From positions 9,300 to 73,299 of the forward strand of contig JAEXMK010000129.1 of assembly GCA_023444445.1 (NCBI GenBank): a DNA stretch of 64,000 nt, written 5' to 3'. The notes beneath the pieces were generated by a model. It was not told the DNA's origin, did no database searches, and saw only the letters and a program-made list of their open reading frames with translations. The translations under genes and the position numbers were made by a program. This stretch comes from Pseudomonadota bacterium (GTDB taxonomy: Bacteria > Pseudomonadota > Alphaproteobacteria > Rhizobiales > Rhizobiaceae). Below are positions 34,954 through 43,871 of this stretch, piece after piece (the first letter of the stretch is position 1; each line of letters begins with the position of its first letter).

Positions 34954-37383
34954 ATGAGTAATCCAGCAAATTCACTATCGCTTCCAGCCAGATTATGGCT
35001 GTTGGTGCTCGGCGCGGTCATCGTCGCTGCGGGCCTGTTCTTCGCCATTGGCGGCGGCCAGCTCGTCGCCCTCGGCGGCAGCCTTTATTTCATTGTGGCG
35101 GGCATCGCGCTGATAGCCTCCGGCCTGCTTATCCTGCTGCGCAAGCCCACCGGCGCATTGATCTTCGGCCTTGTTGTCATCCTTAGTTGCGTGTGGGCCG
35201 TCTGGGAGGCCGGATTGCACTTCTGGCCCCTCATCTCGCGCCTGCTGGCATTGGGTGTGGGTGCAACGGTCGTTGCGCTTTCCTATCCGTTGCTGCGCCG
35301 CGCGGCTGGCAAAACGCCTGCCTATGGTACGTCCTTTGCCCTTGCCGCCGTTCTGGCCATCGCATCTGGTGCCGGTTTTGCCGGCATGTTCGTGGCGCAT
35401 CCGACCGTCGCGTTTAATGGTGAGGTTGCAGCGCTGACGCCGGTAACCCCGGAAAAAGAACAGAAGAACTGGGAACATTACGGTAATACGGCTGGCGGCA
35501 GCCGTTTCGTGGCGCTTGATGAAATCACCCGTGACAACGTCAAGAACCTCGAAGTCGCCTGGACCTACCACACCGGTGATACCCCGATCAGCCCCGGCGC
35601 GAATGGTGCGGAAGATCAGGAAACCCCGCTGCAGGTTGGGGATACCGTGTTCCTGTGCACGCCGCACAACAATGTCATCGCTCTTGATGCCGATACCGGC
35701 GCGGAGAAGTGGAAGGCGGAAATCAACGCCAAATCCTCCGTCTGGATGCGTTGCCGCGGTCTTGCTTATTTCGATGCCAAGGCGCCGCTGAAGCAGCCGA
35801 CTGCGCCGGGCTCCACGCCCGTAACGCCGGCGGTGGTGGCCGAAGGCGCGCTTTGCCAGCGCCGTATTCTGATGAACACCATCAATGCGGAGCTCATCGC
35901 GCTTGACGCTGACACCGGTGCGTTTTGCCCCGATTTCGGCACCAATGGCCGCGTTGATCTGAAGATCGGTCTCGGTAATGCGCCTGATCCGCAATATGTG
36001 CTGACATCGGCACCCACGCTGGCCGGCACGACTGTCGTTGTCGGCGGCCGTATCGCCGATAACGTGCAGGTGGACATGCCCGGCGGTGTGATGCGCGGTT
36101 TCGACGTGGTAACGGGCGAGCTTCGCTGGGCTTTCGACCCCGGCAATCCTGATATCACCAAGCTGCCGCCCGAAGGACAGACCTATACGCGTTCCACGCC
36201 GAACGTCTGGGCATCCATGTCCTACGATCCGGACCTGAACACCGTCTTCATGCCCGTCGGCAGCCCTTCGGTCGATCTTTATGGGGCGACGCGTACGCCA
36301 CTGGACCATAAATACGGTGCTTCGATGCTGGCGCTTGACGCCACGACCGGTCGCGAAAAATGGGTCTACCAGACCGTTCATAACGACCTCTGGGACTTCG
36401 ACGTGCCGATGCAGCCGAGCTTCGTCGATTTCCCGAAGGCTGACGGGACGACTGTCCCGGCGCTCGTCTTCGGCACCAAGGCAGGGCAGATCTACGTGCT
36501 TGACCGCGCGACGGGCCAGCCGCTGACCAAGGTGGAAGAGGTTCCCGTCAAGGCCGGCAATATTCCTAACGAGCCCTATGCTCCCACACAGCCGCGTTCC
36601 GTTGGCATGCCGCAGATCGGTGCGCAGACACTGACGGAAGCCGATATGTGGGGTGCAACCCCGTTCGACCAGCTTTTGTGCCGCATCGCCTTCAAGGGCA
36701 TGCGTTATGAAGGCCTTTATACAGCGCCCGGCACGGATCTCTCGCTCGCCTTCCCGGGCTCGCTCGGCGGCATGAACTGGGGTGGTCTTTCGACAGACCC
36801 AACGACCAACACTATTTTCGTTAATGACATGCGCCTCGGCCTCTGGATCCAGATGCAGGAAGCTGCGCCAACAAAGGCTGTCGCCAGCGGTGGCGAAAGC
36901 GTCAATACCGGCATGGGCGTCGTTCCGATGAAGGGCACACCCTACGCGGTGAACAAGAACCGCTTCCTGTCGGCTCTCGGCATTCCGTGCCAGGCGCCGC
37001 CCTATGGCACCATGACCGCGATCGACATGAAGACCCAGAAGATCAAGTGGCAGGTGCCGGTTGGCACTGTCGAAGATACGGGTCCGCTCGGCATCAAGAT
37101 GGGCCTGCCGATCCCGATCGGCATGCCGACGCTCGGCGGTACGCTCGCCACCCAGGGTGGGCTGCTATTTATCGCCGGCACGCAGGATTATTATCTGCGC
37201 GCCTTCGATACGGCCACCGGCAAGGAAGTCTGGAAGGCCCGCCTTCCGGTCGGCAGCCAGGGCGGTCCGATGAGCTACAAGTCGCCGAAGACCGGCAAGC
37301 AATATGTCGTCATCTCGGCCGGCGGCGCCCGCCAGTCTCCGGATCGTGGCGACTATGTCATCGCTTATGCGTTGCCGAACTGA
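34954..37383 (+). CDS. gcd: Membrane-bound PQQ-dependent glucose dehydrogenase
   Basis: An 809-residue periplasm-facing quinoprotein. Five transmembrane helices occupy about residues 10-150. The catalytic propeller starts at KNWEHYGNTAGGSRFVALDEITRDNVKNLEVAWTYHTGD, with repeated W-motif blades, NVIALDADTGAEKWKAEINAKSSVWMRCRGLAYF, and HNDLWDFDVPMQPSF. It oxidises glucose (and perhaps other aldoses) to the lactone and passes electrons to ubiquinone. The enzyme needs PQQ; no pqq biosynthesis gene is in the window. A LysR gene diverges from it. Length and order match E. coli Gcd (about 796 residues). Confidence 0.93.
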   Translation: MSNPANSLSLPARLWLLVLGAVIVAAGLFFAIGGGQLVALGGSLYFIVAGIALIASGLLILLRKPTGALIFGLVVILSCVWAVWEAGLHFWPLISRLLALGVGATVVALSYPLLRRAAGKTPAYGTSFALAAVLAIASGAGFAGMFVAHPTVAFNGEVAALTPVTPEKEQKNWEHYGNTAGGSRFVALDEITRDNVKNLEVAWTYHTGDTPISPGANGAEDQETPLQVGDTVFLCTPHNNVIALDADTGAEKWKAEINAKSSVWMRCRGLAYFDAKAPLKQPTAPGSTPVTPAVVAEGALCQRRILMNTINAELIALDADTGAFCPDFGTNGRVDLKIGLGNAPDPQYVLTSAPTLAGTTVVVGGRIADNVQVDMPGGVMRGFDVVTGELRWAFDPGNPDITKLPPEGQTYTRSTPNVWASMSYDPDLNTVFMPVGSPSVDLYGATRTPLDHKYGASMLALDATTGREKWVYQTVHNDLWDFDVPMQPSFVDFPKADGTTVPALVFGTKAGQIYVLDRATGQPLTKVEEVPVKAGNIPNEPYAPTQPRSVGMPQIGAQTLTEADMWGATPFDQLLCRIAFKGMRYEGLYTAPGTDLSLAFPGSLGGMNWGGLSTDPTTNTIFVNDMRLGLWIQMQEAAPTKAVASGGESVNTGMGVVPMKGTPYAVNKNRFLSALGIPCQAPPYGTMTAIDMKTQKIKWQVPVGTVEDTGPLGIKMGLPIPIGMPTLGGTLATQGGLLFIAGTQDYYLRAFDTATGKEVWKARLPVGSQGGPMSYKSPKTGKQYVVISAGGARQSPDRGDYVIAYALPN

Positions 37384-37410
37384 TCCTTGTGGTTCAATAC
37401 TTTGATAAAG

Positions 37411-37439
37411 AAACCCCGGGAGATGATTCCGGGGTTTTT
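37411..37439 (+). terminator. Rho-independent terminator of gcd
   Basis: AAACCCCGG and CCGGGGTTT (9 bp) with a 9-base loop, followed by a T run (CCGGGGTTTTT). It lies 28 bases after the gcd stop. Confidence 0.85.
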
Positions 37440-37661
37440 CTTTGTCTGCGTTCAGGAGAGCCGCCTTTTGCGCGGAACCTCGCCATCATCCTCGCGTTAG
37501 GAAAATAGGCCTGCCGGCAACACGCCGCCGTTCACCAAGCTTTCACAAGGCGAATTTATGAGCTTGAACTTGTCCGCCCGTGAACCGATGATGGCGGTAT
37601 TTCGAAATATGTATATTGTCCGGCGCGCCGGTAAATTTTTTGAAGTTGGAAAGGTTTTGTC

Positions 37662-39092
37662 GTGAAGGAACAATCTCGAAAGATCACGCCGGTTCTTCTT
37701 GCTGGCGGAGCTGGCTCGCGGCTCTGGCCGGTATCGCGCGATCAGTTGCCCAAGCAGTTCCAGCCGCTTGTCGGCAATCTTTCGACCTATCAGCAAACGT
37801 TGAAGCGGGTCGGTGACAAGAGCCTTTATGCAGAGCCGCTGGTGATCACCAACGAGGATTTCCGTTTCTTCGCCCGCCGTCAGGCAGAAGAGATCGATCT
37901 GCCCGCGACGGTCGTGCTTGAACCTGCCCGCCGCGACAGCGCCGCTGCCATGGCCGCAGCCGCCGTACTGGCCGAGCGCCGCGAGCCTGGATGTCTGGTT
38001 CTGGCGCTTGCCGCCGACCATGTCGTGCTCGATCCCGACGCCTTTTCCGACGCCGTGAAGCTCGGGGCGAAAGCTGCCGATCAGGGCAACATCGTCGTTT
38101 TCGGTCTGGTGCCGACCGAACCTCGGACCTCCTACGGTTATATCAAGCCGGGTGATGCGATCGACGGCGAAAAAGACCTCAGCACCGTCGATGCCTTCGT
38201 GGAAAAGCCTGATGTGAAGACGGCAATCTCCTATCTCGAAAAGGGTTATCTGTGGAACTCCGGTAACTTCCTGTTCCGTTCCGATGTGATGATCGCCGAG
38301 CTGAAGGCTTTTGCACCGGAGATTCTGGCGGCGGTGACGCAGGCGGTCGAGCAATATGAAAGCGACCTTGGTTTCGTGCGCCTGCATCAGGCAAGCTTCG
38401 AAGCTTCCCCGAAGAATTCCATCGATTATGCCGTCATCGAAAAGACCAAGCGCATGGCTGTCGTGCACGGCCATTTCCGCTGGTCGGATATCGGCAGCTG
38501 GGACGCCATCTGGGAAATCGCCGACAAGCACGACAACGACAACGCGCTTGAGGGCGACGGCGTCTTCATCGATTCCGAGGGCTGCCTCATTCACTCCACA
38601 CAATTGCTGACGACGGTGGTTGGCGCCAAGGATCTGGTGGTTGTGGCCACCAAGGATGCAGTTCTGGTGGTGCCAAAGAACCGGGTGCAGGATGTGAAGG
38701 GACTGGTGGAAAAGCTGAAAGCCAGCGACCACGCACCGCAGACGCAAAGCCACAAGCGCGTCTATCAACCCTGGGGCTTTATTGAACACATGTATGTGGA
38801 CGAGCGCTACCGGGTCGGTCACATCACCGTCGATCCCGGTCATCGTATCTCGTTCCAGAAACATTATCACCGCTCGGAACACTGGATCGTCGTCAAGGGA
38901 ACGGCGACCGTGACAATGGGGGACGAGACCCGGCTGCTGACGGAAAACCAGTCGGTCTATATCCCGATTGGCCAGCCGCACAGGCTGGCCAATGAGGGCC
39001 AGATTCCGCTTGAGCTCATCGAAATCCAGACCGGCGCCTATATCGGCGAGGATGATGTGATCCGCATCGAGGATGATTACAGGCGGCAATAA
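37662..39092 (+). CDS. manC: Mannose-1-phosphate guanylyltransferase / mannose-6-phosphate isomerase (type II, bifunctional)
   Basis: A 476-residue enzyme giving GDP-mannose for polysaccharide, lipopolysaccharide or fucose synthesis. The N-terminal nucleotidyltransferase has PVLLAGGAGSRLWPVSRDQLPKQF and the FVEKPD motif; the C-terminal type II isomerase is a cupin with KRVYQPWGFIEHM, RVGHITVDPGHRISFQKHYHRSEHWIVV and IPIGQPHRLAN. The start is GTG 37662, with AAGG nine bases before it. It is also known as algA, cpsB or noeJ in related bacteria. It lies alone between gcd and a protease remnant. Confidence 0.93.
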   Translation: MKEQSRKITPVLLAGGAGSRLWPVSRDQLPKQFQPLVGNLSTYQQTLKRVGDKSLYAEPLVITNEDFRFFARRQAEEIDLPATVVLEPARRDSAAAMAAAAVLAERREPGCLVLALAADHVVLDPDAFSDAVKLGAKAADQGNIVVFGLVPTEPRTSYGYIKPGDAIDGEKDLSTVDAFVEKPDVKTAISYLEKGYLWNSGNFLFRSDVMIAELKAFAPEILAAVTQAVEQYESDLGFVRLHQASFEASPKNSIDYAVIEKTKRMAVVHGHFRWSDIGSWDAIWEIADKHDNDNALEGDGVFIDSEGCLIHSTQLLTTVVGAKDLVVVATKDAVLVVPKNRVQDVKGLVEKLKASDHAPQTQSHKRVYQPWGFIEHMYVDERYRVGHITVDPGHRISFQKHYHRSEHWIVVKGTATVTMGDETRLLTENQSVYIPIGQPHRLANEGQIPLELIEIQTGAYIGEDDVIRIEDDYRRQ

Positions 39093-39390
39093 CTGCCACT
39101 TCTGGCGAAACGGCATGATGAAGGCGAGGCGGATGACGATCCGGCTCTCCTTTTCCTTTTTTGGAGATGAGCTCGTTCACGCAATGGGCAAAGGCATGGG
39201 AAAACATCGCCGCGTCCAGCTCTCGCCGCCAAAACAGCCAGCCGAACAGCAGGCCGGGGATGAAATTGGCAAGCAGAATCGCAATGATCAATAATGGTTG
39301 TGGCCGCGAGATAATCGCAAACAGAATTGGCACGTGACCAGCTGCGAAGAGAACAGCGGCCATGATGATGGCACTCCATAACAGGCCCAT
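39016..39390 (-). pseudogene. Truncated CPBP (CAAX-protease-like) membrane protein remnant
   Basis: The translated 5' part (MGLLWSAIIMAAVLFAAGHVP, LLANFIPGLLFGWLFWRRELDAAMFSHAFAHCV) carries motifs 3 and 4 of the CPBP intramembrane protease family, including the two conserved His-containing helices. The N-terminal half, with the EExxxR motif, is missing; a stop lies seven codons upstream and no such half is encoded before it. The last part overlaps the end of manC on the other strand. It is therefore best read as a 5'-truncated remnant. Confidence 0.55.
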
Positions 39391-39479
39391 TTTCCGACCG
39401 TTTAAAAGGCTTCACGAAGTGGCGTGGAGATTCGTATTTTAGGCGGTTGCCTAATCAAAAATCTTCGCATAGGTTCCAA

Positions 39480-39493
39480 CTGTAACGTTTCAG
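39480..39493. promoter_or_regulatory. LacI-type operator-like palindrome
   Basis: CTGTAACGTTTCAG, 15 bases before the CUT1 binding-protein start. It is a near-perfect palindrome with the central CG of LacI-family operators, and closely resembles sites at 40860 and 54213. Confidence 0.5.
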
Positions 39494-39508
39494 TGAGGGA
39501 GGAGACTC

Positions 39509-40741
39509 ATGCGAATGCGTGTTATTTCTGCGGCCTTTTTGGCCAGTGTTATGATTCCGGCGGGTATTGCCGGGGCTACTGATCTTGAGGTGACCCATTG
39601 GTGGACATCAGGCGGTGAAGCCGCTGCTGTTGCCGAGCTTGCCAAGGCTTTTGATGCCACGGGCAACAAATGGGTGGACGGCGCGATTGCCGGTTCGGGC
39701 GGCACGGCCCGGCCGATCATGATCAGCCGCATCACCGGCGGCGACCCGATGGGCGCCACCCAGTTCAACCACGGCAGGCAGGCCGAAGAGCTCGTTCAGG
39801 CAGGCCTGATGCGTGATCTTTCCGATGTTGCCGCAAAGGGCAACTGGAAAGAGGTTATCAAACCGGCCAGCCTGCTCGACAGCTGCACCATTGACGGTAA
39901 GATTTATTGCGCGCCGGTCAATATCCATTCGCCGCAATGGCTCTGGCTTTCCAACGCCGCCTTCAAGAAGGCGGGCGTCGAGATTCCCAAAAACTGGAAT
40001 GAATTGGTGGCGGCAGCGCCAGCACTGAAAAAGGCGGGTATTCAGCCGCTGGCGCTTGGCGGTCAGGCCTGGCAAGCCAACACGCTTTTTGATGCTCTGG
40101 TGCTCAATGTGGGTGGCAAGGATATCTACCAGAAAGTCTATGGCGACAAGGACGCAGAGACGGCTGGCGGGCCAGATATGGCCAAGGTCTTTGCCGCAGC
40201 GGTACAGGCCCGCGACATGGCCAAGGGCACAAATGTTCAGGACTGGAACCAGGCCACCAACATGGTTATCACAGGCAAGGCAGCGGGCCAGGTGATGGGC
40301 GACTGGGCACAGGGCGAATTCCAGTTGGCCAACCAGAAAGCCGGCACGGATTATTCCTGCCTTCCCGGCCTTGGTCTCAGCGAATATCTCACCACCGGCG
40401 GTGATGCTTTCTATTTCCCCGTTCTGAAGGACGAGGCGAAAACCAAGGCGCAGGACGTGCTTGCGGCAACTATCGTCGATCCGAAGACGCAGGTCGCCTT
40501 CAATCTGAAGAAGGGCTCACTGCCAATCCGCGGGGACGTGGACCTCAATGCGGCCAATGACTGCATGAAAAAGGGACTGGCAATTCTGGCCAAAGGCAAC
40601 GCGCTGACCAGTGTCGATCAGCTGATTTCCGCGGATTCGCAGAAACAGAAGGAAGACCTCATGGCGGAATTCTTCGCCGGTTCGATGTCGGCGGAAGATG
40701 CCCAGAAGCGCTTCGCGGGCATAATCGGTTCGGCTGACTGA
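39509..40741 (+). CDS. Carbohydrate ABC transporter binding protein (CUT1)
   Basis: A 410-residue periplasmic sugar-binding protein of the extracellular solute-binding family 1. Signal peptide MRMRVISAAFLASVMIPAGIAGA precedes TDLEVTHWWTSGGEAAAVAELAKAF. It includes PMGATQFNHGRQAEELVQAGL and a C-terminal LMAEFFAGSMSAEDAQKRFAGIIG, similar to glucose/mannose and sugar-oligomer importers of rhizobia. It opens a six-gene operon with two permeases, an ATPase, a TIM-barrel isomerase and a dehydrogenase. GGGAGGAG precedes the start. The sugar is unknown. Confidence 0.9.
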   Translation: MRMRVISAAFLASVMIPAGIAGATDLEVTHWWTSGGEAAAVAELAKAFDATGNKWVDGAIAGSGGTARPIMISRITGGDPMGATQFNHGRQAEELVQAGLMRDLSDVAAKGNWKEVIKPASLLDSCTIDGKIYCAPVNIHSPQWLWLSNAAFKKAGVEIPKNWNELVAAAPALKKAGIQPLALGGQAWQANTLFDALVLNVGGKDIYQKVYGDKDAETAGGPDMAKVFAAAVQARDMAKGTNVQDWNQATNMVITGKAAGQVMGDWAQGEFQLANQKAGTDYSCLPGLGLSEYLTTGGDAFYFPVLKDEAKTKAQDVLAATIVDPKTQVAFNLKKGSLPIRGDVDLNAANDCMKKGLAILAKGNALTSVDQLISADSQKQKEDLMAEFFAGSMSAEDAQKRFAGIIGSAD

Positions 40742-40859
40742 TTTGTGATCTCTCCGGGTTGGGAGCGGTTTACCGCTCCCCTCTCCAACGTCCGCTCTGT
40801 GCGATGGCTACACGCGCAGGCAGGGGTTTCATGCGGTAAGGTTTTCCCTTGACCGTTAA

Positions 40860-40873
40860 CTGTAACGTTACAG
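40860..40873. promoter_or_regulatory. Perfect 14-bp palindrome inside sugar operon
   Basis: CTGTAACGTTACAG is a perfect palindrome lying immediately before the ribosome site of the first permease gene and 118 bases after the binding-protein stop. It matches the operator-like site at 39480 in 13 of 14 bases. It may be an internal operator or part of an internal promoter. Confidence 0.55.
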
Positions 40874-40884
40874 GAGGAGGTAAC

Positions 40885-41787
40885 ATGGCGGGTCAAGCGC
40901 GCTCCGGGCGCCCCAACCAGCTCTTTCGCAATCTGAATTCCAAGATTGCCTCCATTCCCATGATATTGACCGCAGTGGTTATCTTTCTCGGCGGGACGAT
41001 CTGGACCGTCGTTTATTCCTTCACCAATTCCAAGCTTCTGCCGCGTGCGAGCTTCATCGGTTTCGATCAATATGAGCGGCTGTGGGCCGCGCCGCGCTGG
41101 ATCGTCTCTATCCAGAATCTGGCGATCTACGGCATCTTGTCGTTGATCTTCAGCCTCGTCATCGGCTTCGTGCTGGCGGCGCTGATGGACCAGAAAATCC
41201 GCTTCGAAAACACCTTCCGCACCATTTTTCTTTATCCATTCGCCTTGTCCTTCATCGTGACAGGTCTTGTGTGGCAATGGCTACTGAACCCGGAATTCGG
41301 CATTCAGTCCGTGGTGCGCTCGATGGGCTGGGAAAGCTTCACTTTCGATCCGCTCTATAATTCCGAAATCGTCATCTACGGCATCCTGATTGCGGCGCTC
41401 TGGCAGGGCACCGGGCTCGTCATGTGCCTGATGCTGGCGGGTCTTCGCGGCATCGACGAGGATATCTGGAAGGCGACGCGGGTTGACGGCATTCCCATGT
41501 GGAAGACCTATATCCTCATCATCATTCCCATGATGCGGCCTGTCTTCATCACCACCCTCGTCATCATCGCCAGCGGCATCGTCAAGGTTTACGATCTTGT
41601 CGTGGCACAGACCAGCGGCGGGCCAGGAATCGCATCGGAAGTGCCGGCGAAATATGTCTATGATTACATGTTCCAGGCGCAGAACCTGGGGCAGGGCTTT
41701 GCCGCCTCGACCATGATGCTGCTCACCGTCGCGATCATCGTCATCCCATGGGCCTACCTCGAATTCGGAGGCAAGAAGCGTGGCTAA
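40885..41787 (+). CDS. Carbohydrate ABC transporter permease (MalF-like)
   Basis: A 300-residue inner-membrane permease with about six helices. The EAA loop is AGLRGIDEDIWKATRVDGIPMWKTYILIIIPMMRP (partial consensus), and FIGFDQYERLW matches the first periplasmic loop of CUT1 permeases. The start at ATG 40885 has GGAGGAGG (40872-40879) upstream; the frame's longer start at 40849 would run through the palindrome. It overlaps the second permease gene by 8 bases. Confidence 0.92.
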   Translation: MAGQARSGRPNQLFRNLNSKIASIPMILTAVVIFLGGTIWTVVYSFTNSKLLPRASFIGFDQYERLWAAPRWIVSIQNLAIYGILSLIFSLVIGFVLAALMDQKIRFENTFRTIFLYPFALSFIVTGLVWQWLLNPEFGIQSVVRSMGWESFTFDPLYNSEIVIYGILIAALWQGTGLVMCLMLAGLRGIDEDIWKATRVDGIPMWKTYILIIIPMMRPVFITTLVIIASGIVKVYDLVVAQTSGGPGIASEVPAKYVYDYMFQAQNLGQGFAASTMMLLTVAIIVIPWAYLEFGGKKRG

Positions 41788-42721
41788 TATCAGCACATTA
41801 AATACGGTCGTCGCCGCCACCGATGCGGTTAGCAACGACCTTTCCGGCCCGCGCGGCAAAAAGCCTAGAAAAACCTTTTCTCGCCGCAATATCATTCTGT
41901 ACGGCACGCTTTTCGTCGCCGCCGCTTATTACCTGCTGCCGCTTTACGTGATGGTCGTTACCTCGCTCAAGGGCATGCCGGAAATCCGTCTGGGCAACAT
42001 CTTCGCGCCGCCGGTGGAAATCACCTTCGAGCCATGGGTGAAAGCCTGGGCCAATGCCTGCACAGGCCTCAACTGCGACGGGCTTTCGCGCGGCTTCTGG
42101 AACTCGGTGCGCATTCTCGTGCCTTCGGTGGTGATCTCGATCATCGTCGCTTCCATCAGCGGTTACGCCATGGCCAACTGGAAGTTCAAGGGGTCGGAGC
42201 TGTTCTTCTCGATTCTCATCATCGGCGCCTTCATCCCCTATCAGGTGATGATCTATCCAATCGTCATCGTGCTGCGCGAACTGGGCATTTACGGCACGCT
42301 GAGCGGTCTCGTAATCGTTCACACCATCTTCGGCATGCCGATCCTGACGCTGCTGTTCCGCAATTATTTCGCCTCACTGCCGGAAGAACTGTTCAAGGCG
42401 GCGCGTATCGATGGTGCCAATTTCTGGCAGATTTATTTCCGTATCATGCTGCCCATGTCGCTGCCGATCTTCGTTGTGGCGATGATCCTGCAGGTGACCG
42501 GCATCTGGAACGACTTCCTGTTCGGCGTGGTGTTCACGCGGCCGGAATATTACCCGATGACGGTGCAGCTCAATAATATCGTCAACTCCGTGCAGGGCGT
42601 GAAGGAATACAACGTCAACATGGCCGCCACCCTTCTGCCCGGGGCCGTGCCGCTGATCGTCTATTTCATCTCCGGCAGGCTATTCGTGCGCGGCATTGCC
42701 GCTGGCGCAGTAAAAGGTTGA
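41780..42721 (+). CDS. Carbohydrate ABC transporter permease (MalG-like)
   Basis: A 313-residue inner-membrane permease. N-terminal cytoplasmic extension (MANISTLNTVVAATDAVSNDL) precedes the first helix. The EAA loop reads LPEELFKAARIDGANFWQIYFRIMLPMSLP and the C-terminus ends in LFVRGIAAGAVKG, a MalG-type ending. The start codon is GTG 41780. It pairs with the upstream permease to form the channel. Confidence 0.92.
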   Translation: MANISTLNTVVAATDAVSNDLSGPRGKKPRKTFSRRNIILYGTLFVAAAYYLLPLYVMVVTSLKGMPEIRLGNIFAPPVEITFEPWVKAWANACTGLNCDGLSRGFWNSVRILVPSVVISIIVASISGYAMANWKFKGSELFFSILIIGAFIPYQVMIYPIVIVLRELGIYGTLSGLVIVHTIFGMPILTLLFRNYFASLPEELFKAARIDGANFWQIYFRIMLPMSLPIFVVAMILQVTGIWNDFLFGVVFTRPEYYPMTVQLNNIVNSVQGVKEYNVNMAATLLPGAVPLIVYFISGRLFVRGIAAGAVKG

Positions 42722-42726
42722 GTTAT

Positions 42727-43815
42727 ATGAACAAAAGCGTTTCCATCCGCGATCTTTCCCTGTCCTTCGGTGCCGTTACCGTGCTGAAAGACCTCAATCT
42801 CGATATTTACGACGGCGAATTCCTTGTGCTGCTCGGCTCGTCCGGCTGCGGCAAGTCGACCCTTCTCAACTGCATTGCCGGGCTCTTGGAGCCGACCGAC
42901 GGGCAGATCTTCATCAAGGATCGCAATGTTACCTGGGAAGAACCCAAGGATCGAGGCATCGGCATGGTGTTTCAGTCCTATGCGCTTTATCCGCAGATGA
43001 CGGTTGAGAAAAACCTGTCTTTCGGCCTTCAGGTTGCAAAGATTCCGAAGGACGAAATCGATCGGCGCGTCAAAAGGGCGGCGGGCATTCTGCAGATCGA
43101 GCCGCTGCTGAAGCGCAAGCCTGCCGAGCTTTCCGGCGGCCAGCGCCAGCGCGTGGCGATCGGCCGGGCACTGGTGCGCGATGTGGATGTGTTCCTGTTC
43201 GACGAGCCGCTTTCCAACCTCGACGCCAAGCTGCGCTCGGAACTGCGTGTCGAAATCAAGCGGCTGCACCAGTCGCTGAAGAATACCATGATCTATGTGA
43301 CGCACGACCAGATCGAGGCGCTGACGCTGGCGGACCGTATCGCCATCATGAAAAGCGGCGTTATTCAGCAGCTCGCCGATCCCGTCACCATCTATAACAA
43401 GCCTAGGAACCTCTTCGTTGCCGGTTTCATCGGTTCACCATCGATGAATTTTCTGCGTGGTGAGCTGATTGAAAAGGACGGCAAGGTCGTCTTCACCACC
43501 AACGGCGTCACCTTCGCGCTGGACGGTTATCAGGCGGAAACGCCGCTCGACGCCGGCCGCGCCGTGGTTCTGGGTGTCCGCCCCGAACATGTGCGCGTCG
43601 ATGCCGATATCGTCGGCGGCGAGGTGCATGAGGCGATCGTCGATATCGAGGAGCCGATGGGGGCCGACAATCTGATCTGGCTGAAACATGCCGGGCATAC
43701 CATGTCCGTCCGCGTCGGCGGCCACAGGCGGTTTTCGCCGGGCACCAAGGTTCGCCTCGGCCTCGACATGGCGATGGCCTCACTGTTCGATGCGCAAAGC
43801 GAAGAGCGGCTTTAG
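42727..43815 (+). CDS. Carbohydrate ABC transporter ATPase (MalK/UgpC family)
   Basis: A 362-residue ATPase with Walker A GSSGCGKST, signature [15 protein letters not shown], Walker [17 protein letters not shown] and H-loop YVTHDQIEALTLADR. The C-terminal OB-fold domain contains VRPEHVRVDADI, which in MalK can take part in regulation. ATG 42727 is used; an upstream TTG is not. The gene follows the second permease by five bases. Confidence 0.93.
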   Translation: MNKSVSIRDLSLSFGAVTVLKDLNLDIYDGEFLVLLGSSGCGKSTLLNCIAGLLEPTDGQIFIKDRNVTWEEPKDRGIGMVFQSYALYPQMTVEKNLSFGLQVAKIPKDEIDRRVKRAAGILQIEPLLKRKPAELSGGQRQRVAIGRALVRDVDVFLFDEPLSNLDAKLRSELRVEIKRLHQSLKNTMIYVTHDQIEALTLADRIAIMKSGVIQQLADPVTIYNKPRNLFVAGFIGSPSMNFLRGELIEKDGKVVFTTNGVTFALDGYQAETPLDAGRAVVLGVRPEHVRVDADIVGGEVHEAIVDIEEPMGADNLIWLKHAGHTMSVRVGGHRRFSPGTKVRLGLDMAMASLFDAQSEERL

Positions 43816-43871
43816 ACGCCGCAACTATTCCCCAACACAATCCCAAGACCCAGATCTCTATGGAGGAGACA

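Noticed and set aside
34993..36381. Open frame of 462 codons on the minus strand
   Set aside because: Antisense to gcd; composition is shadow-like.
37497..39116. Open frame of 539 codons on the minus strand
   Set aside because: Antisense to the bifunctional manC gene and without family resemblance.
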